A stretch of 64,000 nt of DNA from Alteromonadaceae bacterium M269 (GCA_004353515.1 SMNZ01000001.1:744001-808000), one strand, 5' to 3'. Positions 1 through 10,771 are shown, numbered from the stretch's first letter. The notes: a model not told the origin generated them from the letters alone. Program-made: numbers and translations.

Positions 1-1430
1 ATACTCAAGCAATAATCCTTAACTTCTTGTGCAAAAATATTAAGTAGCTCGCCTTTCGAGCCTGCCACTTTGCGCGCCAACAAATCAATTGCTTGGATGC
101 CTGTTGTCCCTTCGTACATGGTACAAATACGCGTATCACGAGCTAACTGCTCCATGCCCCACTCTTTTATAAAGCCATGACCGCCAAATACCTGCATTCC
201 ATAGCTCGTGCTCTCTTGCGCAGTCTCAGTTAAAAATGCCTTAACAATTGGCGTCAAGAATGCAAGCTTTGCTTCAGCAATCTGACGTTCTTGATCACTT
301 TTACTGTCATGCGCAATATCAACTAATTGCATAGCATAGATTGCCAACGCACGATTGCCTTCAGCGAAGGCTTTCTGGGTTAATAACATACGACGAACAT
401 CAGGGTGATTGATAATAGGATCCGCAGGACCATTAGGGTTCTTAGGCCCTGTCATCGATCTAAACTGAATGCGGTCTTTCGCATAGGCTAAAGCGCCTTG
501 GAATGCCGCTTCAGACGCAGACAAACCTTCAAGACCAGTACCAATACGGGCTGTATTCATAAAGGTGAACATACAATTTAGGCCGCGGTTTTCTTCACCG
601 ACTAAATACCCTTTTGCGCCGTCAAAGTTAATCACACAAGTCGCTGATGCTTTAATTCCCATTTTGTGTTCAATCGAGCCACAAGAAACCGCATTACGTT
701 CTAATTTTTCACCGTTTGGACCAGCATTAAATTTGGGTACAACGAATAAGGAAATACCTTTAGTACCACCAGGAGCATCAGGTAGACGCGCGATAACAAT
801 ATGTACGATGTTTTCTGACATATCGTGTTCACCGGCAGAGATGAAAATTTTAGTTCCAGTCAAGCTGTAAGAACCATCACCGTTCGGCTCGGCCTTACAT
901 TTCAACATACCTAAATCAGAACCACAGTGCGGCTCGGTCAAACACATAGTACCTGTCCAATGCCCCGCAACTAGGTTATTAAGGTACATATCCTGTTGTT
1001 CTTTAGAACCGTGCGCTTTGAGCGTTTCCATACAGCCTTGACTTAAACCAGGGTACATCGCCCAAGAGTGGTTAGCTGACGAAAACCATTCTGCCATCGT
1101 ACTTGCTAATGAATAAGGTAGGTTCTGACCACCAAATTCCTCAGGTTGTGCCATACCTGTCCAACCACCTTCAACGTATTGTTGATAAGCCTCTTTAAAC
1201 CCTTTAGGCGTAGTGACTTCACCATCATTCCATTGACAGCCTTCTTCATCACCACTCGCATTAATCGGTGCCAACACATTCTCAGCAAACTTAGCAGCTT
1301 CAGAGAATATGGCTTGAACCATATCTGGTGTTGCATCTTCATAGCCTAAATTTGCGTAGTGCTCCTCATACCCTAACAACTCATTCATAACGAATAGAGC
1401 ATCTTTTACCGGAGCCTTAAAGCCTTCCAT
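1..1430 (-). CDS. Acyl-CoA dehydrogenase, C-terminal part outside window
   Basis: Reads leftward from an ATG at 1430 and stays open to the window edge, so about 476 N-terminal residues are visible. It would carry out the flavin-dependent first step of beta-oxidation. The N terminus (MEGFKAPVKD, then an acidic helical segment) and the long layout resemble the roughly 600-residue DmdC/FadE5-type acyl-CoA dehydrogenases rather than the 380-residue short-chain type. It is the third gene after the bifunctional enzyme and thiolase, 16 bp beyond the thiolase stop, which supports a fatty acid oxidation role. Family is fairly sure; substrate chain length cannot be told, and 3-methylmercaptopropionyl-CoA is possible. 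Confidence 0.85.
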   Translation of the reverse strand, partial: MEGFKAPVKDALFVMNELLGYEEHYANLGYEDATPDMVQAIFSEAAKFAENVLAPINASGDEEGCQWNDGEVTTPKGFKEAYQQYVEGGWTGMAQPEEFGGQNLPYSLASTMAEWFSSANHSWAMYPGLSQGCMETLKAHGSKEQQDMYLNNLVAGHWTGTMCLTEPHCGSDLGMLKCKAEPNGDGSYSLTGTKIFISAGEHDMSENIVHIVIARLPDAPGGTKGISLFVVPKFNAGPNGEKLERNAVSCGSIEHKMGIKASATCVINFDGAKGYLVGEENRGLNCMFTFMNTARIGTGLEGLSASEAAFQGALAYAKDRIQFRSMTGPKNPNGPADPIINHPDVRRMLLTQKAFAEGNRALAIYAMQLVDIAHDSKSDQERQIAEAKLAFLTPIVKAFLTETAQESTSYGMQVFGGHGFIKEWGMEQLARDTRICTMYEGTTGIQAIDLLARKVAGSKGELLNIFAQEVKDYCLS

Positions 1431-1446
1431 AAATACCTCTTAATTC

Positions 1447-2628
1447 TTAATAAACTTCAAAAAGCCCTGCAGCGCCCATACCGCCGCCTATACACATAGT
1501 ACACACAACGTATTTAACGCCTCTGCGCTTGCCTTCTAATAGTGCGTGACCAACTAAGCGAGAACCGCTCATACCGTAAGGATGACCTATTGATATAGCG
1601 CCTCCATTAACATTCAATTTGTCGTTATCGATTCCTAATTTATCACGACAATAAAGCACTTGTACTGCAAACGCTTCGTTAAGTTCCCAAAGACCGATAT
1701 CGTCCATGGTTAATCCATGACGTTTCAGTAGCTTGGGAACTGCAAATACAGGACCTATTCCCATTTCATCAGGTTCGCACCCGGACACCGCTATTCCGCG
1801 ATATGCGCCTAACGGCGCTATATTATTTTGCTCTGCTAGCTTGCTATCCATAACGACACAAGCTGATGCACCATCTGAAAGCTGGCTTGCATTACCTGCG
1901 GTAATAACACCGCCTTCAATCACTGGATTGAGTGCTGAAAGCCCATCCAATGTCGTCTCAGGTCGATTACCTTCATCTTTCGCCAAAGTCACTTCCTGAA
2001 AGCTTTCTTCACCCGTTTCTTTATCAATGAGCAATTTATTAGCTGTTACTGGAATAATTTCGTCATCGAATAAACCTTTTTCCTGTGCAGCAGCTGTTCG
2101 CATCTGGCTTTGATATCCGTATTCATCCTGTGCTTCTCGACTAACACCATAGCGTTTTGCAACCACTTCAGCAGTTTGTAGCATAGGCATGTAGATATCT
2201 TTATGCTTTTTAACCAAAGCTGGATCAACCATACGATGCGTATTCATCTTTTTATTTTGCACCAAGCTGATCGAATCCAGGCCGCCGGCAACCATAGCAC
2301 CGACACCTTCATTAACGATCTGATTAGCAGCAGTGGCAATAGCGTACATACCTGACGAACATTGGCGATCGACAGTCATACCACCGACGGTTACCGGTAA
2401 ACCACCGGCAAGCGCAGCAAGGCGACCAATATTCATGCTTCCGGTACCTTGAGTTAATGCACTTCCCATAATGACATCATCAATTAATGCTGGATCTAGT
2501 CCAGACTTAGCAACAGCGGCACCAATAGCGTGACCACCTAAAGTAGGCGCTTCTAAATTGTTAAAGGCACCTCTATAAGCGCGCCCCATTGGGGTTCTTG
2601 CTGTTGAAACTATGACTGCTTCTTTCAT
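1447..2628 (-). CDS. Acetyl-CoA C-acyltransferase (thiolase)
   Basis: A 393-residue thiolase that cleaves 3-ketoacyl-CoA with CoA in the last step of beta-oxidation. The nucleophile Cys lies in DRQCSSG near residue 90. The C-terminal active-site blocks are [14 protein letters not shown] (His) and [12 protein letters not shown] (proton-donor Cys). Length is typical of FadA/PhaA-type enzymes. It starts 5 bp after the stop of the upstream bifunctional gene, so the two are almost certainly cotranscribed and act as the alpha/beta partners of a fatty acid oxidation complex. A biosynthetic thiolase role is less likely in this operon. Confidence 0.93.
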   Translation of the reverse strand: MKEAVIVSTARTPMGRAYRGAFNNLEAPTLGGHAIGAAVAKSGLDPALIDDVIMGSALTQGTGSMNIGRLAALAGGLPVTVGGMTVDRQCSSGMYAIATAANQIVNEGVGAMVAGGLDSISLVQNKKMNTHRMVDPALVKKHKDIYMPMLQTAEVVAKRYGVSREAQDEYGYQSQMRTAAAQEKGLFDDEIIPVTANKLLIDKETGEESFQEVTLAKDEGNRPETTLDGLSALNPVIEGGVITAGNASQLSDGASACVVMDSKLAEQNNIAPLGAYRGIAVSGCEPDEMGIGPVFAVPKLLKRHGLTMDDIGLWELNEAFAVQVLYCRDKLGIDNDKLNVNGGAISIGHPYGMSGSRLVGHALLEGKRRGVKYVVCTMCIGGGMGAAGLFEVY

Positions 2629-2633
2629 ATTAA

Positions 2634-4757
2634 TTACCCCTTATTCAAATCTGAAAATTGTTTTCCATCATCAACTAACTGCTTAAGTAGCGGAGATGGC
2701 TCAAACCACGATTTACCGTGCTCACCCAAATCATTCTGATAACGACACATAGCATCGTAGACTGCTTTAACACCAACCTGATCGGCATATTGCATAGGAC
2801 CACCTCTATAAACAGGGAATCCATAGCCATAAACATAGATGACGTCGATATCACTCGGTTTAGCAGCAATACCTTCTTGAAGAATATTCGCGCCTTCATT
2901 GATCAAAGGATAAATACAGCGTTCAATGATTTCTTGATCAGTAATTTCTCTTTGCTGAATACCTAACCTTTCGGCTTCTTCTTTAGCAATTTGTACGACT
3001 TCAGGATCAGGTATAGGTTTACGCTGACCTTTTTCATAAAGATAAGCACCACGACCACACTTAAGGCCAACTCGACCTTTCTCAACTAAGCGGTCACCGA
3101 CAACACAATAACTTGGGTCATGTTTAATAAATTCTCGTCTTGATTCGCGGACAAAATAACCAATATCAAGACCAGCCATATCCCCCATGGTAAATGGCCC
3201 CATAGGCATTCCCCAATCGTAAATAACGCGATCAATCTGCTCCGGGGTCGCGCCCTCTAGTAGCAGTCGGTTTGACTCTCTGCTGTAGGTTTCGATCATT
3301 CTGTTACCAACAAAACCGAAACATACACCCACCAAGACAGATACTTTGCGGATGGTTTTGGCCAACTTCATTACCGTTTTTATGACATCCGGTGACGTGT
3401 GTTCAGCCTTAACAACCTCCAGCAACTTCATCACATTAGCTGGACTAAAGAAATGCATGCCAATGACATCTTGTGGGCGGCTTGTACTTTTTGCGATTTC
3501 ATCAATATCGAGTGTCGAAGTGTTAGTCGCTAATATCGCTCCGTCTTTACATACTTTGTCGAGTTGACCAAAGACTTCCTGTTTGACTGACATTTTTTCG
3601 AAGACAGCTTCTATCACCAAATCGACATCAGCAAAGTCATTGTAATCAGTAGAGCCAGTTAAAAGCTGCATCCGCTGTTCAACTTGCTCAGCCGTTAATT
3701 TTCCTTTCTTTGCAGAGTTTTCATAATTACGTCTTATGAGTGCTAACCCTTTATCCAGTGCTTCTTGCTTCACTTCTAGCATAGTCACTGGTATTCCAGC
3801 ATTAGCAAAGTTCATAGCAATGCCGCCACCCATGGTGCCAGCACCAACGATCCCGACCTTTTTAATTTCACGGATTGGCGTGGCTTTATCAAAATCGCTC
3901 ACATGCCCGGCAGCACGTTCAGCAAAGAAGATATGACGCTGCGCAGCCGACTCGGACGAATTCATACACTCAATAAAAAGCTCAACCTCTTTCTTAAGTC
4001 CGTCCGCAAAAGGCAAACTAACCGCTGCTTCAACTGCTTGAATACAACGCTCAGGCGAATAAAAACCTCGAGCATTCTTAGCAATACCTTGGCGATATTG
4101 TGCAAAAAGTTCGGCTGGTGCTTGTGCAGCATCGACTGTTAAGTCGCATGTTCTGCGAATTTCGCCACCTTCTACCAGTTTTGTTTGAATAAACGCCATA
4201 GACTCTTCTAATAACTGTGCTGGATTCTCGACAATAAGATCGAACACTGATGGCAAGGTACTGACTTTAGTTGGCTTACCTGTCACTATCATATCTAGTG
4301 ATTTAGCAACACCGGCCAAACGAGGAAGGCGCTGAGTACCGCCAGCTCCAGGCAAAATGCCCAGATTAACCTCCGGCAGACCAACCTTGTTATCTGCAAA
4401 GCTGATTCGATAATGGCACGCGAGGGCGACTTCTAGTCCTCCACCGAACGCAGGGCCACTTACAACAGCGAAAACAGGCTTGGTTGCTTGCTCTATCACA
4501 TCAAGAACTTCAGGCAATGGGGATTCATGCGCGTCGCCACCAAACTCAGAAATATCAGCACCACCCGAAAACAGAGCCTGCTCAGATGAGATAGCAATAG
4601 CTTTTACACTATCATCTGATAACGCACTTTTTACTTTTTCTATCAAGCCTATTCGAACCGCTTTAGACAATGCATTGACTGGCGGGTTTTGAATCTTTAT
4701 CAGCGCAACCTCTGATAAAACGCTCATTTCAACGGCCGTGTTATCTGTTTGAGTCAT
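2634..4757 (-). CDS. Bifunctional enoyl-CoA hydratase/3-hydroxyacyl-CoA dehydrogenase
   Basis: A 707-residue FadB/FadJ-type protein. The N-terminal crotonase domain (about 1-190) shows the oxyanion loop [21 protein letters not shown], and [19 protein letters not shown] with the expected acidic residues. The dehydrogenase domain begins near residue 300 with the NAD motif [12 protein letters not shown] and contains [15 protein letters not shown]. Two C-terminal dehydrogenase repeats follow. It is the first gene of the leftward operon with thiolase and acyl-CoA dehydrogenase. It catalyses hydration of enoyl-CoA and oxidation of the 3-hydroxy product. The length is nearer FadJ than FadB, but I do not assign a symbol. 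Confidence 0.93.
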   Translation of the reverse strand: MTQTDNTAVEMSVLSEVALIKIQNPPVNALSKAVRIGLIEKVKSALSDDSVKAIAISSEQALFSGGADISEFGGDAHESPLPEVLDVIEQATKPVFAVVSGPAFGGGLEVALACHYRISFADNKVGLPEVNLGILPGAGGTQRLPRLAGVAKSLDMIVTGKPTKVSTLPSVFDLIVENPAQLLEESMAFIQTKLVEGGEIRRTCDLTVDAAQAPAELFAQYRQGIAKNARGFYSPERCIQAVEAAVSLPFADGLKKEVELFIECMNSSESAAQRHIFFAERAAGHVSDFDKATPIREIKKVGIVGAGTMGGGIAMNFANAGIPVTMLEVKQEALDKGLALIRRNYENSAKKGKLTAEQVEQRMQLLTGSTDYNDFADVDLVIEAVFEKMSVKQEVFGQLDKVCKDGAILATNTSTLDIDEIAKSTSRPQDVIGMHFFSPANVMKLLEVVKAEHTSPDVIKTVMKLAKTIRKVSVLVGVCFGFVGNRMIETYSRESNRLLLEGATPEQIDRVIYDWGMPMGPFTMGDMAGLDIGYFVRESRREFIKHDPSYCVVGDRLVEKGRVGLKCGRGAYLYEKGQRKPIPDPEVVQIAKEEAERLGIQQREITDQEIIERCIYPLINEGANILQEGIAAKPSDIDVIYVYGYGFPVYRGGPMQYADQVGVKAVYDAMCRYQNDLGEHGKSWFEPSPLLKQLVDDGKQFSDLNKG

Positions 4758-4974
4758 AATCGTCTTTCACCATTTAGCTTGTTGAAAACTTGTTAATACT
4801 CAGCAGTCTAGAACAGCGTATCGAATCAACCAAGTTTATTGGTTTTATAGTGCCGAATAATTTTAAATGATAGATGATTTATCGCCCTGATAGCTTGGAG
4901 TGTCTTGTTTCATAGGGGTTTCAGCATGTATATAGTGTTTGACATTAATGGTTGATTTTGATTCTCTTAATATA

Positions 4975-4987
4975 CGAACAACGTTCA
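4975..4987. promoter_or_regulatory. Small dyad in the divergent fatty acid promoter region
   Basis: The 279-bp gap 4758-5036 separates the leftward beta-oxidation operon from the rightward dehalogenase set and must hold both promoters. It contains GAAC-AAC-GTTC, a short perfect dyad that loosely resembles a PsrA-type fatty acid regulator site (GAAAC-Nx-GTTTC). Arms are only 4 bp, so this is a weak call. I see no clean -35/-10 pair with good spacing on either strand. Confidence 0.25.
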
Positions 4988-5036
4988 AGTGTTAATAAAA
5001 AGATCTAAAAATTAGCGCTTAACACGAGGTTAAAAG

Positions 5037-5951
5037 ATGGAATATTTACGTACTCCCGACAGTCAATTTACTGATTTAGAGGGCTTTTCCTTTTCCCCTA
5101 ACTACCTTCATGTTGATGACAACGAAGGTGGTCAATTGCGTGTCCATTACCTTGATGAAGGTCCAAAAGATGGACAAGTCGTACTCCTTCTCCATGGCGA
5201 GCCATCTTGGTGTTACCTCTACCGCAAAACCATCCCTACTCTTATAGAACATGGTTTTCGTGTTATTGCACCCGATCTCGTCGGTTTTGGCCGTTCAGAC
5301 AAGCCCACTAAAAGAACTGATTATACTTACATAAGACATCTAAACTGGCTCAAAAGCACGGTAAAACAGCTCAACTTATCTAACGTAACTTTGGTCTGCC
5401 AAGATTGGGGAGGTTTGCTTGGCTTGCGTATGGTCGCTGAAGATCCCGAACAGTATGCAAGAGTCTTAGCAACGAATACTTTCCTTCCCACAGGAGATAT
5501 AGAGCCTAATGACGCTTTCTTGAACTGGAAAAAATTCTCTCAAGAAGTTCCGAGTTTTCCGGCTTCGGGCATTATCAAAGGCGCGACAGTCAACAAATTA
5601 ACGCCAGAAATTATCGCAGCCTATGATGCTCCGTTCCCCGATGAAAGCTACAAAGAAGGCGCTCGTCAGTTTCCGGTATTAGTACCTATTTCTCCAGACA
5701 ATGTTGAAGCAGAAGCCAACAGAGAAGCTTGGAAAAAGTTAGCAACTTTTAATAAACCATTTCTGACTGCATTTAGTGACTCTGATCCTGTCACGGCGGG
5801 TGGAGATGCGTATATGCAGAGGGTAATTACAGGTTGTGAAGGTCAAAAACACACGACTATTGTGGCAGGCGGACATTTTGTTCAAGAAGATAAAGGCGAA
5901 GAGTTAGCTCAGATCACCGTCCAATTTATTAAAGATAATCCGCTGCAATAG
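5037..5951 (+). CDS. Haloalkane dehalogenase, DhlA-like (HLD-I)
   Basis: A 304-residue alpha/beta hydrolase. It shows HGEPSW near residue 55, the nucleophile in CQDWGG (Asp123, with Trp124 as a halide-binding residue), a probable catalytic Asp in FSDSDPV and the catalytic His in GGHFVQED. The cap segment APFPDESYKEGARQFP closely follows DhlA-type subfamily I sequence. These enzymes hydrolyse carbon-halogen bonds to an alcohol plus halide. The start has a good GAGG Shine-Dalgarno. Downstream lie an SDR and an acyl-CoA synthetase, so alcohol oxidation and CoA activation could follow. Native substrate is unknown; some family members act on other esters or epoxides. Confidence 0.85.
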   Translation: MEYLRTPDSQFTDLEGFSFSPNYLHVDDNEGGQLRVHYLDEGPKDGQVVLLLHGEPSWCYLYRKTIPTLIEHGFRVIAPDLVGFGRSDKPTKRTDYTYIRHLNWLKSTVKQLNLSNVTLVCQDWGGLLGLRMVAEDPEQYARVLATNTFLPTGDIEPNDAFLNWKKFSQEVPSFPASGIIKGATVNKLTPEIIAAYDAPFPDESYKEGARQFPVLVPISPDNVEAEANREAWKKLATFNKPFLTAFSDSDPVTAGGDAYMQRVITGCEGQKHTTIVAGGHFVQEDKGEELAQITVQFIKDNPLQ

Positions 5952-5982
5952 CATTCAATTAGTATTTTTATAAGGTTTTAAA

Positions 5983-6750
5983 ATGGATTCATTATTAGAT
6001 TTCACTGGCAAAGTAGCAACAATCACAGGTGTCGCTAGTGGCTTTGGCAAATTGCTCGCGGAAGACTTAGGAAGTCGAGGTTGTTCCCTCGTTATTGGTG
6101 ATATCAACCTCGAAGGGTTAAAAGCAACCGAACAAAGTTTGATTGATAAAGGCGTCTCAGTTAAAGCACTACAAACTGACGTATCACAAGAACAAGATAT
6201 TAAAAATATGACGAATACGGCTATGGCACAATTTGGTCGTATCGACATGGCAATTAATAACGCAGGTGTCGCTCATACGCCTATGCCGAGTCATGAATTG
6301 GATGAACAAATTTTCGATACTCAGATGAACGTTAATGTGAAAAGCATCATGTTCGGTATGAAATATCAAATCCCTGCTATGCTCAGTCAAGGTGGTGGGC
6401 ACATATTGAATGTCAGCTCATTGGCTGGTTTAGGCGCAGCGCCTAAGGGCGGTGCTTACAGTGCTGCTAAACATGCTGTCATTGGATTGTCGAAGACCGC
6501 TGCTGTTGAGTACGCTAAACACGGCGTTCGAGTGAATACCATATGTCCATTTTACAGCCCTACTGCAATTTTGGACGTAGACGGGTACAACACAGAAGAA
6601 AGCAGAGCGTTTTTGGCAAAAGGTTGTCCGATGAAGCGTCTCGCTGATCCTCAAGAGGTTGTTAATACCATGGTATTGATGCTTTCCCCTGGCAATAGTT
6701 ATATGACAGGTCAAAGTATCGCTGTAGATGGTGGCGTGACAGCGTTCTAA
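5983..6750 (+). CDS. Short-chain dehydrogenase/reductase
   Basis: A classical 255-residue SDR. The cofactor loop is TGVASGFGK, the NNAG motif is present, and the active site is Ser in NVSSLAG with YSAAK giving Tyr and Lys. The C terminus GQSIAVDGGVTAF is typical. It uses NAD(P)(H) to oxidise or reduce an alcohol or ketone. It begins 31 bp after the dehalogenase and 54 bp before the acyl-CoA synthetase, so it is probably in the same transcript. An alcohol released by the dehalogenase is a plausible but untested substrate. Confidence 0.9.
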   Translation: MDSLLDFTGKVATITGVASGFGKLLAEDLGSRGCSLVIGDINLEGLKATEQSLIDKGVSVKALQTDVSQEQDIKNMTNTAMAQFGRIDMAINNAGVAHTPMPSHELDEQIFDTQMNVNVKSIMFGMKYQIPAMLSQGGGHILNVSSLAGLGAAPKGGAYSAAKHAVIGLSKTAAVEYAKHGVRVNTICPFYSPTAILDVDGYNTEESRAFLAKGCPMKRLADPQEVVNTMVLMLSPGNSYMTGQSIAVDGGVTAF

Positions 6751-6804
6751 CTAGGTTAATTTCCTGATTACATTTAATAGGCTAATTCAAAAGAAAGGTA
6801 TTTT

Positions 6805-8445
6805 ATGAACGGATTAATGATGGACAAGCAATTGATGATTTCATCAATTCTCACTTTCGCAGACAGAAATTTTCCTGATAGAGAAATTGTCTCTGTCACT
6901 GCCGATAATCCGAGTCATAGATATACCTACAAAGATTGTTTTAGTCGCACCAGACAATTAGCCAATGCTTTAAAAAGCTTAGGTGCTGAGTTTGGTGATC
7001 GAATTGGTACTTTAGCTTGGAATGATTACCGTCATTTAGAGCTGTACTACGCAATTTCCGGATCAGGCATGGTATGCCATACCATCAACCCCAAGTTATT
7101 CCCCGAACAAGTCGCTTATATCGTTAATCACGCGGAAGACCGTGTCTTATTTGTCGACCTCCTTGTGTGGCCGCTGATTGAAGCATTACAACAGCATTTT
7201 TCTAAAGTTGAGCATTTTGTGGTTCTGACAACAGAAGCTAATATGCCCAAGACTCAAATCAACAATGTCCACTGTTACGAAACATTGCTGTCGAAAGAGT
7301 CAGATCAATTTGAGTGGCCAGAGTTCGATGAAAAAACTGCAAGCGGCATGTGCTACACATCTGGAACAACAGGTAACCCTAAAGGTGTTGTTTATAGTCA
7401 CCGCTCTACCCTTTTACATGCTTATGCAGGCGCCTTAACTGATGCTACAGCGCCGCGATCTGTTGATGTTGTGCTTCCTGTCGTTCCTATGTTCCATGTC
7501 AATGCTTGGGGAATACCTTTTGCAACTATCATGGTTGGTGCAAAGTTGGTTATGCCAGGGCCTAAAATGGCCGATGGTGAAACCCTGCAATACCTGATGG
7601 AAAGTGAAAAAGTCACCTTTTCTTCAGGCGTACCCACCATCTGGATGGCATTGCTGAATTATTTGCAAGAGTCAGGTAAGAAGATCCCAACGGTCAAACG
7701 CATCAGTACTGGAGGAGCCGCTTGCCCACTCAGTATTATTGAGCGCTTTAAGCATGAATATGATTCCATGGTTATCCAAGGCTGGGGAATGACTGAAACA
7801 AGCCCGCTAGGTACTATTTTCAGCCTGAAAGCTGGTATGGAAGATTATGACACTGAGCAGGTCACTAAACTGCAGTCAATGCAAGGGCGTGGAATTTTCG
7901 GTATCGAAATGAAAATTGTTGACGAAGATAACAATAGCCTTCCGTGGAATGGTATTGATAGTGGTGCATTAAAAGTGAAAGGCGCTTGGGTAAGCAACAG
8001 TTACTACGGCTTATCTGCAACACCTGGCGATCCCGATTGTCCGGTAGATAAAGATGGTTGGTTTGATACTGGAGATGTTGCCAGTATTGATGAGCACGGC
8101 TACTTACAGATAACAGATCGTACAAAAGACGTTATCAAAACGGGTGGTGAATGGGTGAGTTCTATCGAGATAGAAAATGCCGCGGTTGGTCATCCTGACG
8201 TTATGGAAGCTGCTGTTATTGGACGCTACCACCCTAAGTGGACGGAGAGACCTTTACTTGTTGTCGTTAGAGCACCAAATAGTGAAGTCACCAGCGATGC
8301 TATATTAGAGTATATGAAATCTTCACTACATAAATTATCAGTACCCGATGGCGTCGAATTTGTTGATGAGCTTCCTCATACAGCGACCGGTAAATTGAAT
8401 AAGCTCGCTATTAGAAAAATGTTTGAAGATTATAGCTTTGAATAA
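6805..8445 (+). CDS. Acyl-CoA synthetase (AMP-forming)
   Basis: A 546-residue ANL-superfamily ligase. Its motifs run in order: P-loop YTSGTTGNPKGVVYSH, GWGMTE (A5), the hinge region DGWFDTGDVASIDEHGYL followed by DRTKDVIKTGGEW, and the catalytic lysine in ATGKLNK. It activates a carboxylic acid as the adenylate and transfers it to CoA. An AAAGG site precedes the ATG at 6805; in-frame ATGs at 6820 and 6823 are alternatives. It is last in the dehalogenase-SDR set and is followed by a hairpin terminator. The divergent operon would degrade the resulting acyl-CoA. Medium- to long-chain specificity is an inference. Confidence 0.92.
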   Translation: MNGLMMDKQLMISSILTFADRNFPDREIVSVTADNPSHRYTYKDCFSRTRQLANALKSLGAEFGDRIGTLAWNDYRHLELYYAISGSGMVCHTINPKLFPEQVAYIVNHAEDRVLFVDLLVWPLIEALQQHFSKVEHFVVLTTEANMPKTQINNVHCYETLLSKESDQFEWPEFDEKTASGMCYTSGTTGNPKGVVYSHRSTLLHAYAGALTDATAPRSVDVVLPVVPMFHVNAWGIPFATIMVGAKLVMPGPKMADGETLQYLMESEKVTFSSGVPTIWMALLNYLQESGKKIPTVKRISTGGAACPLSIIERFKHEYDSMVIQGWGMTETSPLGTIFSLKAGMEDYDTEQVTKLQSMQGRGIFGIEMKIVDEDNNSLPWNGIDSGALKVKGAWVSNSYYGLSATPGDPDCPVDKDGWFDTGDVASIDEHGYLQITDRTKDVIKTGGEWVSSIEIENAAVGHPDVMEAAVIGRYHPKWTERPLLVVVRAPNSEVTSDAILEYMKSSLHKLSVPDGVEFVDELPHTATGKLNKLAIRKMFEDYSFE

Positions 8446-8471
8446 GACCTAGCGTTCATTCTTGAATATCT

Positions 8472-8500
8472 AAAAGCCGACATCATAAGTCGGCTTTTTA
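8472..8500 (+). terminator. Intrinsic terminator after acyl-CoA synthetase
   Basis: Stem AAGCCGAC / GTCGGCTT with a 7-nt loop followed by TTTTTA, 27 bp past the stop codon. It closes the dehalogenase-SDR-ligase transcript. Confidence 0.85.
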
Positions 8501-8602
8501 TTAGAGTCTCTAAACTTAGGTCACCAACAAACATTAATATTCTTGATCCTTTCCACAGTTTTAACGGTAAAATAAGGCTGCTTTAAATTCTAAAAGTTTT
8601 CC

Positions 8603-10417
8603 ATGCGTCGAAATCGATTCCCTGTTAGCGAAGATACGCCTTTCAATTGGCGTGTTATTTTTCAACTCATTCCTTACCTAAGCGAATTTAAAGGCAGAGT
8701 GTTCTTTGCCATTTTATGCTTGGTTGGGGCAAAAGTTGCCAGTGTTGGTTTACCCTTTATCCTCAAACATATTGTTGATGACCTTAATCTCGAAACACCC
8801 ACTGAACAGCTAGTCGCAGTTCCTATTGCGCTAGTTGTTGCCTATGGCATCGTTAGATTCGCAAATGTTTTATTTGGAGAAATAAGAGATACCCTTTTTG
8901 GTCGCGTTACCGAACGCGCGATGAGAAGAATAGGCCTTAAGGTTTTCCAACATTTACATTCATTAGATCTGAGCTTTCACCTCAACCGGCAAACAGGTGG
9001 TCTTTCACGAGATATCGAAAGAGGTACAACCGGTATTAGTTTTCTCCTGCGTTTTCTCATTTTCAATATCGGCCCTACCCTAATAGAAATCGCACTCGTG
9101 GTAGGTTTACTCTATAGCCAATATGGTTTTAGTTTTGCAGCTATTATCTTTGGCGCAGTATTGCTGTACATCACTTTCTCAGTTAAAGCCACCGATTGGC
9201 GAACTAAGTACGTCCGCGAAGTCAATCAAGCTGACTCTAGCTCTAATTCGCGGGCAATAGATAGCTTGCTAAACTATGAAACCGTTAAATATTTTAATAA
9301 CGAGGATTTTGAATCGAAACGTTACGACGTCGATTTATCAGGGTGGGAATCGGCGCGACGTAAAAACAGGCTAACCTTGTTTGCACTAAATGGCGGGCAA
9401 GCGTTGATCATATCACTCGCAATGACTTCAATGATGTTGTTAGCCGCCATCAACGTTACTAAAGAAACCATGACGATTGGTGATTTCGTTCTCATCAACG
9501 CTTTTACAATGCAGATCTTTATGCCACTTAACTTCCTGGGATTTGTTTACCGAGAGGTCCGTGGATCGCTAGCAAACATCGAAAACATGTTCTCTCTACT
9601 CAATAGAGAGTCTAAGGTTGTTGATACTGATGACGCGCAACCTCTAGTCGTCAATAGTGCAGACATCCACTTTAAACAGGTCCAGTTCCACTATGAACCT
9701 GAAAGGCCTATTCTTAAGGGCTTGGATTTTTGTATTAAAGCAGGCCAGAAGGTAGCCGTTGTTGGTGAAAGCGGCGCCGGTAAGTCAACCATTATTAAAT
9801 TACTGTTTCGTTTCTACGACGTCACTCATGGTGAAATTAATATAGATGGACAGAATATTTCTAGTGTCACACAGCATTCACTGCGAAAGCATATTGCTAT
9901 CGTCCCTCAAGATACGGTTTTGTTTAATGACACGCTTTTCGAAAATGTCCGCTATGGTCGTCCTGATGCGACAACCGAAGAAGTTAATGAAGCGATTCGA
10001 CTAGCTCATTTAAAACAGTTTATTGAGAGTTTACCAAAGGGTAAAGACACAATGGTTGGTGAACGAGGCTTAAAACTATCAGGTGGCGAGAAGCAGCGTG
10101 TGGCAATAGCCCGTGCTATTCTTAAGCAATCCCCGATTTTAGTGTTTGATGAAGCAACCTCTTCTTTGGATAGTCAATCTGAGCAAGCGATTTTACAAGC
10201 CTTAAAAGAAATCTCATTAGGTCATACGAGCTTGGTTATTGCGCATCGACTATCTACTATTGTTGATGCCGATAACATTTTAGTCATGGAAAACGGAGCC
10301 GTTGTGGAGCAAGGAACTCACACACAACTTATTCAGAAAGAGGGTCTTTATAAAGCAATGTGGACGACGCAGCAAAAACAAACGCCCGACAATACAGTTG
10401 GACAGGATATTGGGTAA
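8603..10417 (+). CDS. Atm1-type ABC exporter (fused permease/ATPase)
   Basis: A 604-residue half-transporter. The N-terminal membrane domain (about 30-330) has six predicted helices. The ATPase domain shows Walker A GESGAGKST, signature LSGGEKQR, Walker B ILVFDEATSS and the switch His in IAHRLST. The membrane domain matches the Atm1/HMT1/ABCB7 subgroup in passages such as SLDLSFHLNRQTGGLSRDIE and YETVKYFNNE. Members export glutathione-linked compounds or heavy-metal conjugates and assist metal or redox homeostasis. It should act as a homodimer in the inner membrane. It is the first gene of a two-gene unit with DUF3820. Confidence 0.9.
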   Translation: MRRNRFPVSEDTPFNWRVIFQLIPYLSEFKGRVFFAILCLVGAKVASVGLPFILKHIVDDLNLETPTEQLVAVPIALVVAYGIVRFANVLFGEIRDTLFGRVTERAMRRIGLKVFQHLHSLDLSFHLNRQTGGLSRDIERGTTGISFLLRFLIFNIGPTLIEIALVVGLLYSQYGFSFAAIIFGAVLLYITFSVKATDWRTKYVREVNQADSSSNSRAIDSLLNYETVKYFNNEDFESKRYDVDLSGWESARRKNRLTLFALNGGQALIISLAMTSMMLLAAINVTKETMTIGDFVLINAFTMQIFMPLNFLGFVYREVRGSLANIENMFSLLNRESKVVDTDDAQPLVVNSADIHFKQVQFHYEPERPILKGLDFCIKAGQKVAVVGESGAGKSTIIKLLFRFYDVTHGEINIDGQNISSVTQHSLRKHIAIVPQDTVLFNDTLFENVRYGRPDATTEEVNEAIRLAHLKQFIESLPKGKDTMVGERGLKLSGGEKQRVAIARAILKQSPILVFDEATSSLDSQSEQAILQALKEISLGHTSLVIAHRLSTIVDADNILVMENGAVVEQGTHTQLIQKEGLYKAMWTTQQKQTPDNTVGQDIG

Positions 10418-10631
10418 TAAGCAAGCAATTCAAGATGCAGTAAACCAAACGATGCCTTTTGGTAAATATACTGGACGAAAGTTATTAAAACTGCCTTTAC
10501 CCTATCTGGTGTGGTTTAAAAGAGAGGGTTTTCCCGAAGGCAAGCTTGGCAGCCAAATGGCACTTGTTTATGAAATTAAACATAATGGACTTGAGGAAAT
10601 GTTTACAAAGCTTCTGATTGATGAGGAATAA
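10410..10631 (+). CDS. DUF3820 family small protein
   Basis: A 73-residue protein containing MPFGKYTGRKLLKLPLPYLV, the hallmark of DUF3820 (putative quorum-sensing-regulated/exonuclease-associated family), function unknown. I choose a TTG start at 10410, preceded by GGACAGGA and overlapping the ABC gene end by 8 bp. The longer reading frame from 10302 would run deep inside the ABC gene and encodes unrelated basic sequence. The tight overlap suggests translational coupling to the exporter. Confidence 0.8.
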   Translation: MGNKQAIQDAVNQTMPFGKYTGRKLLKLPLPYLVWFKREGFPEGKLGSQMALVYEIKHNGLEEMFTKLLIDEE

Positions 10632-10771
10632 AAAGGTTATGTTAAAAGCATGTTACTACTTGCTCAAAAAGCATACAGCCAATTAACTAGGCTCTTATTT
10701 TATCTCTAATATTCGTATATTTAGCGCTAAATTTGTACACTAAAGTTCAACACTGCTTTGGATTAAACTAC

